Source: Algoriphagus marincola DSM 16067 (lineage in GTDB: Bacteria; Bacteroidota; Bacteroidia; Cytophagales; Cyclobacteriaceae). Taken from it: DNA of 64,000 nt. Every line of letters starts with the position of its first letter. Position 1 is the stretch's first letter. The notes beneath the pieces were generated by a model. It did not search any database, was not told the DNA's origin, and worked only from the letters and a program-made list of their open reading frames with translations. The position numbers and the translations under genes were made by a program. Location: the NCBI RefSeq assembly GCF_000429405.1, contig NZ_AUBU01000013.1, positions 170,714-234,713 of the forward strand, read 5' to 3'. Positions 53,986 to 63,100 of this stretch are shown here, in pieces.

Positions 53986-54673
53986 TCTGGTGTTGATCTT
54001 CTTTTGAGTGCCTGGACCAGAGGCCTTTGTAAGTGATTCGATATACAGACATGATCTCCTTAAGCTGGGCTATGGCATGTTTTTGGGCTAAAAAAATTCC
54101 CATAAACCAATCCGTAATATCGTAATCGTAGCATTTCTTAGGAATCTCATCCAAAGCAGCTTTTCGAGCCACCCAAGCAGACAGATTTCCAATTAAATTA
54201 TAATGAATAAGGGTTTTTGATTTTTAGAAATCGGGGTTTAATCCTCCCTTTAATTTAGGAAATATTAATTTTTTTGAATTCTGAAGGAAAATTGCATATG
54301 GGTTGAAACTCATGGGGCATTGTGGATTGTCTTTTAAAAAATTTATATGCTTTTGAAGCCTTAGTGAGTCAGTCCAATAATCATCCCCTTCCAAGAAAGC
54401 AACAAAATTTCCTTTACAAGCCGAGACTCCACGATAATAATTCTTCCCTATTCCTAGGTTTTCTTCGCTAGGTAAAAAATTTACTGGAAAATTCAGCTGG
54501 CTAACTTTAGCTCGTATTCGCTCTAAGGTGCTATCAATAGATACATCATCAGCTACAATCAACTCCAAGGGTTCATTCACCTGTTGAATTAGGATTCCAT
54601 CAATACATTGATCTATATATTCTTCCTGATTGTAGCAAACTAGCAATATGCTTATTTGAATATTTGAAGTCAT
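53986..54673 (-). pseudogene. GT2 family glycosyltransferase, broken by a nonsense codon and the IS30 element
   Basis: The first 149 codons (54224-54673) are a GT2 domain: ISILLVCYNQEEYIDQ, the nucleotide-sugar site VADDVSIDST and the DxD-type EGDDYW. A TAA at 54224-54226 interrupts the frame, but the same frame continues for 79 codons (LIGNLSAWVARKAALDEIP, ITDWFMGIFLAQKHAI) with no shift until the IS30 end at 53985, where the C-terminus is cut. One base change, such as TTA to TAA, would explain the stop. It would have worked on surface polysaccharide. Confidence 0.8.
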
Positions 54674-55194
54674 AGTTGGTATTTGAAATATGTTATGGGA
54701 TTGCTTGTCCTTGTTTGCTTTCTTTAAAAGTCCTTCATGAAGTTAATTCAAAATAAGATGCCCCTTTCTTTTATCAGAAAAGATTTAAAGGAAAGTAATT
54801 TAATTGTAAATGTTGTGTAAATATTTTTCTTGGTTAAAAAAACAGTTTTTTTGTCCTGAAAAAGTCATATTTAATCTATATATTTTAATTTTTAAACAAT
54901 TAATATATTTCATAAAATCCAAAATTGAAAGACTTATTCGCTGAGGATAGTCATCTTTTGAAATATTTTTTCTTGTAAAGAAATATTTAGCATATGCTGT
55001 TTTAAAAATTGAATTACAGTTAGGTAAATATGTCTGTCTAATCCATTTTTACCATAAACAATTTTTATAATGCTGGACATTTTGTTCGTGAATCTCTTTT
55101 TTAATTCATGAAAATCTTTAAATAATACTTTTTATTTACAAAAACATACAATTGAGTTCAAAATTCCATTCTAAAGACTCTTGTATCTTTAAGT
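54674..55194. other. AT-rich intergenic region, 521 bases, no gene
   Basis: Very AT-rich with long A and T runs and no coding frame of note. It separates the broken glycosyltransferase from the TPR/LuxR regulator and should hold the latter's promoter. TATCTTTA at 55184-55191 resembles a -7 element, but it would start the transcript inside the proposed TTG start, which favours the GTG at 55213. Confidence 0.5.
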
Positions 55195-57012
55195 TTGAAT
55201 AAAACAAAACGTGTGGTCAAGATTAAAGTCATATTAATTCTTTATTTATACAGTCTATTTAGTTTTACTGGTGAAGCCAAGATAAATACGTCTAAAGATG
55301 AAGTATCTTTTAGGATAAATAGACTCAAAGATTTGCAAAACGAAAATCTGGATCAGTATCAGATTGAGTTTGTCGAGCTGGAGAAGAGGTTTAATAATGA
55401 AAAAGAAAAAAATCATTTATTAGAGCTCTATTTAATTCAGACCACATTTTTGGAGTCTTCGAATAAACTTGATTCATTAGTATCTACACTTCACCGAATT
55501 CGTTATTTACAAATGGATAGCGGAAAGGATCAATTAGCCAATACTTATTTAGATCTAGCTTTAGCTTTTGATCAAAAAGGAGACTACGATTCTTTGCTTT
55601 TTTGGTCCTCTCGGGCAGAAGAATTAATCGACACTGACTCTCCTTATTACGGGAAGTTATTGGTAACTCAATCTTTCAGGAGCAAATTTGATGGATCCTA
55701 TTTGGAATCAATTGAAAAGCTTATCCAGTCAGTTAAAATTTTCGAAAGTCGTGGAGAGAATCAAAGTCTAGCGAATGCCTTTACGTCAATAGCGTATTTT
55801 TATGGGCGATTGGGTGACCTAAAAAATCAGGAACAAGCGCTTTTAAATTCTCTTGAAATAAATAAGTCTCTTTCTAACAAATTGGGACTAGTTGGAGTGT
55901 ATAACAATCTGGGTGTATGTCTTAAAAGTCAAAATAGGCTTACTGAGGCATTGACCTATTACGATTTGGCGTTTGAGATTTTGGAGGAATTAGATTCTCC
56001 TATGTCCATTGCGCAAAATTTGACCAATAGGGGAAATATTTATGAGGCTCAAAAAGATTTTGAAAAGGCAGAAGAACTTTTTTTAGCTTGTGAAACTATT
56101 TGTCAAACCCATAACATCCAATACGGAATCATGCTTGCCAATTTGAATTTGGGGAATCTTTATCGACAGATGAAGCGATTTAATCAGGCAAGGGTTCGAT
56201 TGGACATCGCATTATCCCTTTCCAAAAAGTTGAAAACCAAGCGAGAAGAATATTTGACATTTGAGCGATTGGCTTGGTTGGAACGTGATCGAGGTGATTT
56301 TGGAAAAGCCTATCAGTATTTGTCTGATTTTCAGATATTAAGGGATAGTGTAGTCAATGAATCTGTGCAAAAGGAGGCTCTAGAACTCAAAGAAAAATAC
56401 GAATCAGAAAAAAAACAAAATGAAATCATATTACTCTCCAAAGAGAAATTGCGGCAGCAGTCTTTGATAGTCATTCTTACTTTAGGCCTTTTGTTTTTGG
56501 TTTTTGCAATTCTTTGGATTTTCAATAAAAACAGATTACTGCGTCTGGAAAAGCAGAAAGAACAACAGCGTTTAAATTATGAATTAGAGCTTAAGGGGAA
56601 AGAATTGTTGACAGACTCAATCAGGAGAGTCTCAATAATGAATACCAAAGATGCTGTATCAAAGGAATTGAAGGAACTGGTTGCGGACTTACCGAAAACT
56701 CAGGCTCATAGATTTAAAAAAATCCAACGTGAGCTAGCCAGTTCAAAGGATGACTTTTTGTTACAGGAATTTGAAACCCGTTTTTTAGGAGTATATGAAA
56801 GCTTCTTTTTACGCTTAAAAGAATTGGCTCCTGATTTGACTCCAACTGAATTGCGAATAGCTGCCTTGATCAGATTAAATTTTACTTCTAAGGAGATAGC
56901 TTCCATCACTAACAGAAGTGTGGGCACAATCGATAACCTTAGGAGTAATATCCGAAAGAAGTTGTCCCTGACTGATGATGAATCTTTAACTCAAAAATTA
57001 TTAGATATCTAA
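55195..57012 (+). CDS. TPR-repeat, membrane-anchored LuxR-type regulator
   Basis: A 605-residue protein. Residues 9-28 form a signal or TM segment (IKVILILYLYSLFSF). TPR repeats run from about 90 to 400 (AYFYGRLGDLKNQEQALLNS, GVYNNLGVCLKSQNRLTEAL). A TM helix sits near 424-444 (LIVILTLGLLFLVFAILWIF), then a coiled coil and a C-terminal LuxR-like helix-turn-helix (LTPTELRIAALIRLNFTSKEIASITNRS). The periplasmic TPR part probably senses a partner and the cytoplasmic part binds DNA. The start codon is TTG at 55195 or GTG at 55213; no early ATG exists. It lies 144 bases before the giant secreted protein and may control it. Confidence 0.82.
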   Translation: MNKTKRVVKIKVILILYLYSLFSFTGEAKINTSKDEVSFRINRLKDLQNENLDQYQIEFVELEKRFNNEKEKNHLLELYLIQTTFLESSNKLDSLVSTLHRIRYLQMDSGKDQLANTYLDLALAFDQKGDYDSLLFWSSRAEELIDTDSPYYGKLLVTQSFRSKFDGSYLESIEKLIQSVKIFESRGENQSLANAFTSIAYFYGRLGDLKNQEQALLNSLEINKSLSNKLGLVGVYNNLGVCLKSQNRLTEALTYYDLAFEILEELDSPMSIAQNLTNRGNIYEAQKDFEKAEELFLACETICQTHNIQYGIMLANLNLGNLYRQMKRFNQARVRLDIALSLSKKLKTKREEYLTFERLAWLERDRGDFGKAYQYLSDFQILRDSVVNESVQKEALELKEKYESEKKQNEIILLSKEKLRQQSLIVILTLGLLFLVFAILWIFNKNRLLRLEKQKEQQRLNYELELKGKELLTDSIRRVSIMNTKDAVSKELKELVADLPKTQAHRFKKIQRELASSKDDFLLQEFETRFLGVYESFFLRLKELAPDLTPTELRIAALIRLNFTSKEIASITNRSVGTIDNLRSNIRKKLSLTDDESLTQKLLDI

Positions 57013-57156
57013 TTGACTGTAATTCAATAAAATAATCTCAATTCATGAGAAATTTATGAGTATGTTGATTGGATACTATGAGTATATCGTGAGATCAATT
57101 TAATAAACAAGAAATCGACTTGAGGCATTTTTGCTGTGTTAATAGCAAATCTAGCC

Positions 57157-60100
57157 ATGCGTAAATTTCTAAGCCTTTGCTTAATTCAAATTGGTTTCTC
57201 CTTTTCGGTAATAGCACAATCACTCACCATTTCCAGTTCTGGCCAATCCGGTACTTCAGGAACCAACTGGAGTATCAGTGGAAATACAATGACTGTAACG
57301 GGTACGGCAAACATCCGAGCCTCGGTGATCCAGGATCACCTTACCAATACCGGCCCGCTTGAAGTGGTTGGTAATACCAGCAGTTTTATAGTTTCCGTGA
57401 GTGAGGCTATTACGGTGGCAACCGGAGGAAACGGGTTGATTTTTGGAGCCGAGGGAAATACGGGAAATTTTACAGGGAATGCAGCGATATCTGTAAATGG
57501 AGCTATTTCCATCTACGCCGGCATCGTAACGGTCAATCAAAACTTAACTTCAACCGCTTCTGAAGCCGATATTTTACTGCAAGCCAACGAAAATATTGTT
57601 TTGGCTGCCAATAGAACCATTGAAACCAATGCAGGGGATATTACCTTCCGTGCTAATGCGGGAGGTACTCCTTTGCCAAGTGCACATGCCATTCGATTGT
57701 TTTCAGGCACCAGTCTTTTGTCTAATGGCGGTAACATTACTTTGGGAGGAAATTTTGACGGTACCGAGGGTGCAGGTTTATATGCCGCTACCAATAGGGT
57801 TGGCGGCCGTGCCGCAGTAGTCCTGGAAAATGCAACCGTCAACGCTTCTGGAGGTGATATTAAAATTTATGGACGAGCTGTTAGTAGCTATGATGATGGG
57901 ATTCTATTTTACGGAAATTTCACCACAACAGGAAGTGGAACGATTGGATTGTATGGTGATGCTTTTGGAGGAAATAATGGAAGTGCCTATTTCGGAGGGA
58001 TTACGGTTTGGAGCACAACAAATATTGAATCCGAAGATGGAAATGTCTCCTTAAAAGGTGTACTCACAAATACGCAAAGCAATAGTACAGGTAGCATCAA
58101 CTTCTATAGAGCTCCAGGAACAGGTAACAACCATATTTCCATTTTGTCGAAAACTGGTGATGTGTTGATTTCCGGCGATGCTGGTAATACAGCAGCTTGG
58201 GGTATCAATCACAACAGCGGCGGAAATATCTACTTGGGTTCTCCAGCTGATGGAAGCTGGATTGCAACTGGCGACATTGATTTATCTTATTCAAATTTTA
58301 CAAATGCAGCTTTTCGCGGAATCAAAGTAAATACAACAGGAAACGTCAGCTGGGTCCCTGTGGGTACGAGTTTTACGGTCGCACAAACATTGCCAGCAAC
58401 AGCTAACTATGAACTTGCTCAAAACGCATCCAGCCTCACTATAGGTAAAGCAGGGAATGCAGCCAATCTTACCATCGCCTCTGCACTTACGGTAGCCGGT
58501 CCTATATCAATATACGGAAATAACCTGAACATCCAGGCTGATCTGGCATCTACTCTTGCCAACGCTGCGATTAAATTAGTGAGTGATGGTGCAGGAGTGA
58601 CCAATAACAATGGATTTATCTTACTCAATAGTGGTGTGGATATTACCACAGAGGGTGGAAACATCATCCTCTGGTCCAATGCTGCCAACCGTACCAGTGG
58701 CACGGCCAACAATGAAATTGTATTAGCCGGCACCAATATACTAACCAGTAAAGGTGGTAAAATTGTCTTAGCCGGTGGTTTGGATGATGGGGCCAATGGA
58801 GGAACTGCTACCGACGGCATCCCGGATGGTTTTGCGTACCGAGGTGGAAATGGAGGAGAAGCGGTCGATATTCGTTCCAACATTACCCTTGACTCCGATG
58901 GAGGGGAAATTATCATCCGTGGGGAGCAGAACGGCTCTGCAGAAGGTGTGGGGTCTGATAATACCCTTACGATTAGCGATGCAGGCCCAATTACCATTTT
59001 AGGAAAAAATACCACGAATGTATCCGTGCGCTTGGGTACTTCCAATATCAGCAGTACCACCACCGATGCACCTGTTTCCATTTTGGGTACTACCCACCTG
59101 AGAAATGGCGGTCTGATAAGCGTTACCACCCAAGGTGGGGATGTGTTATTGGCAGCCAATGTGGATGATGCCACTGATGGGGAGTCTGCCATCAATGGCC
59201 AGATTCGTATGGGCTTTGGATTGAACATAACGACCAACGGAGGTGACATTACCCTGGGTGGAGAGAACAACGATGGTTCAGGCTATGCCATGGGGCAGAA
59301 TTTCAACAATCTGCCAGAAGGTATCCGCATTGACGGTTCGGTAGCCCTGAATTCTGGAGGCGGTAATATCATTATGCGTGGTAAAACCCCGGCGGTCGGT
59401 GTTGGAAATGAAATTGGTGGGGCCGGGATTATGTTCTACAACATCGCTACCGGGTCTATAAATAGTGATACGGGAACTATTTTGATGGATGGTTATAGCC
59501 AGACTTCCGTTGGAAATGCGATTGCAGGCTTGTTGTGGTGGAACTTGAATTTTGGAGGCACTTTTACCATAGAATCTGCTAATTCCACGGCTAATGCAAT
59601 TACCCTGAATGGTTTTTCAAGCGGTGCTTCTGGTCAGGCTTACGGTATTGAAACGGAGGCAACCAATACCCTTAATATTTTAGCAACTGCTTCCGGAGGA
59701 GGCATTACAGTAAATACGGGTAACTCGATTGCGAACTATTTTGATGCCGTTTTCCGAGGACCATTAAATGTTCTGGCAGCTGACGGACCTATTGCCTTAA
59801 AAGGTGGCCAATTGGGCGGAGTAGCCAATGGATACCTGTATTTTGCCAATAACGTTTATTTGGGTTCCAAAGCTTCTACCGCTGTTGAATCAAGTTCCAG
59901 TGATATTCTTATTGAATTTGATCGGTTTGATTTTCCGGCAGGAAGCCGCTTTATCGCTACGGATGGCGCAGTAACCTGGCAACCGAATGGCGCAACCTTT
60001 GGGATGGCGGTCAATACCAATTTCTTTAGTTGGAACCAAAACAGCCAAACCATGAGTGGTTTGACGATTGGTAAGTCGGGCAACACTTTCGATGTGACGC

Positions 60101-63100
60101 ATAATACGCCGTTTACCGTTGCAGGTCCTGTAAGTATGTTTGGGGGCAGAGTGAATATTGCATCCAACCTGACTTCTTCTGCCGATGGGGATATCTTTTT
60201 GAAAGCCATTTCAGGTGCTGCCCCGGATATACAAATTAACTCTGGCGTTACCGTGGCCAAAACTGGAGGTACCGGCACGCTTACTTTGCAAGGGCATGGT
60301 CGTGTCAATCAGCATGGTATAGTTACAGCCACGGCACCGGGTGTTTTGAATGTGGTGCTTTGGTCGGATTTTGATAATGATAACGATGATGGAGGTACAG
60401 ATATGCCAGGCTCCATTACCACCAATGGAGGGCATGTTTGGTTAGGAGGTTCAAACAGTAATGGAGGCTCTTACACCTGGAATGGCCTAACTGTGGGCGA
60501 CGGCCCATCGGTAGGAAATCCTGGCAATAATTTCAATGCTTTAGACCTTGCGGGCAATGTCACCACCAATGGTGGGGATTTCTTGGCTTGGGCTGGAACG
60601 AGTTGGGGTGTTAATGGTATTGGTATTGTACCTAGTTCAGGAAATGTCATCAATACCGGTTCAGGAAACATTACTTTGATAGCCAATCAGATCTTGGGTC
60701 AAGGATCCACTGCGATAGACTTTCAGACCACAGGTGTCTTTACCCTAGCACCCAATGGAGGTGCCTTCCCAAGTGGATTGAACTGGAATCCGGTTTTAAG
60801 TAGTGGGAATTTTGATTTCAGCGGTGATTATAATTATCTGGATATTCTTAATGTCGCCAATTTGGGAGGGCTGGTCATTGGTCGTTATGACGGTATGTTG
60901 GACGGCACTGATCCGGTAGTTATTGGGAATACCGGTAATGTCACTTTAAGTACCGCCACTAGTATCGCCGGTCCGATTTCAGTGTATGGGGGGACGATTG
61001 CAGTTAATCAGAATTTAACGACCACAGGTACTGATGCTCCAATTTATATGGAGGGTACCAAACTGAGTCATAATGCCGGTATCACCGTGCAAACCAATGC
61101 AAGTGATATTACCTATCAGGTAAGCAATTCCCCATGGACGGGCCTGACTGATCGTGCGATTTCTTTAGGAGGCGGTGCTACCGCTACCCTCGATGCTCAG
61201 GGGGGAGATATTTCCCTTTCCGCATCATTTGCAAATTCCGGTACGACGAATACTGCCAACAATAATGATATAGCCATTTGGCTTAATAATGCAGTAATCA
61301 AAACCTCCGGTACAGGAAGCGTTAGCTTGAATGGAAATGCCTACGATAATGCTTCGACGACCGATGACTTTATCTGGGGGGTGATGTTTTCCTCCAATGA
61401 ATTGATCCAAACGGAAGATGGAGACATCACCATTACCGGTACGGGTGGTAAATCAAGATCCAATGCCCGTGGCATTATAGCAGGGGATCGGCTTAAGGTG
61501 CTGTCTGCCTCTGGTACCATTACCTTTACTGATGCCATGCCAGTTGGGCATACCGGCACCAATTATACGGGCACTTATTTTAGGCCCTCCATAGCTGATG
61601 GAATCCAATTTGGGGCTGACGGTACGCTCGTAGCCAGCAGTTCCTCCGATCTAGTCTTTAATGCGGATCGTATATTATTTGATGCAGCCATTGCACCTTC
61701 GGCAATAAATACCAGCGGAACAGTAAGCATTCAGCCGGTGGCCGATTCGTTTGAGAACACCTTCACGCTAAGCGGTGCAACGATTTCCAGTACTGCAACA
61801 GGCCTGACTTTGGGTAAAGCAAGCAATACCGCGGATATTACAGTAGCAAATGCCCAAACCATTGCCGGTCCGATTACCCTATATGGGGGAGATTTGGCGT
61901 TGAATGGAGCCTTGACCGCAACCAATGATGATATCAATCTACACGCCTCCGGGGCAGTTAGCCAAACAGCTGCCCTTACTGCAAGTGGATTGGGCTTGCA
62001 TGGCACAGGCACATTTACCCTGACCAATACATCTAATAACGTGGCTACGATAGCGGGGGGTGATAATGCCACTAAGCTGGGAAGCCTGAGCTATGTGGAT
62101 GCAGCGGATGGCTTGACCATCGCTACGGTAAATCCTAGTGGAATCACATCCTCAGGTGCCATTGTGTTGTCTACCCTTTCAGGAGATCTTTTGGTAACAG
62201 AGCCGATTGTTTCTACGCTTTCCTCTGGGGATGCAGTCAAACTCTATGCAGATCAAGATGCTGCTGCGGGTACTGCCGGTGATGGAAATATCAAGATTAC
62301 AGATAACGGATCCATCACGGTCGAGTCTGGAGCACGTGCGCTCTTGTATTCTGGACAGGAATCTGAAAGTACGGGAGTTACATCAGAAGTGGGAGGTGTT
62401 GAAAATGTTCGCTTTGGAATTGATTCTTCCACGGATCTTACATTGATTTCTTCTCCGCCAGCAGTTTTTGGAACCTATGCATTTTTTAGAGAAACAAACA
62501 TCCCACCTGCGTTTGAGAATTCTACCCCAGCGGTTTCAAACGTCACAACAGTTGGCTTTGATATCAATGTGGATATTGATGTAGCTGGAACTGTTTACTT
62601 TGTGGTAGTTCCAGGATGGGAAGGCGTACCTACGGCAGCCCAAGTAAAGTCAGGCCTGAATGCCTCTGGAAGTGCCGCTTTAACCTCCGGTAATCAATTG
62701 CTGTCTTCGGGATCATTTGATCATACCTTTACTATTACAGGGCTCGATGCATTAACCGACTATGATGTTTATGTAGTTGCAGAAAACACAGTGTCTATTC
62801 CGGCTTTACAGGCCAACGCAACTGGATTAGCTGTTAAAACCCTTATCGATTATACAGTTGTCTTAAGCTATCCTTTAGACAACTCCTCAGATGGCAATAG
62901 TGGGTTAAACGCTGATGTTTTAGTTACATCGATACTTTCTTCCGGGTCTATTTCCGCTGGACCGGGTCTTGGATTGTTTAGTGTTGGTACGGATAGTTGG
63001 TCAGGAAGTGTGCAGGTTCTAAAGACCGGTCCTGGAAGTTCAATTGCAAATGCAAGTTCTGCAGATGCATTAGCGAATGATTGGTATTTTGAGGTTGTCC

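Noticed and set aside
58419..59270. Minus-strand open frame of 283 codons and several others at 57.5-63.1 kb
   Set aside because: They lie wholly inside the giant plus-strand gene and have Pro/Ser/Val-rich low-complexity translations typical of antisense frames of a Thr/Asn/Gly-rich gene.
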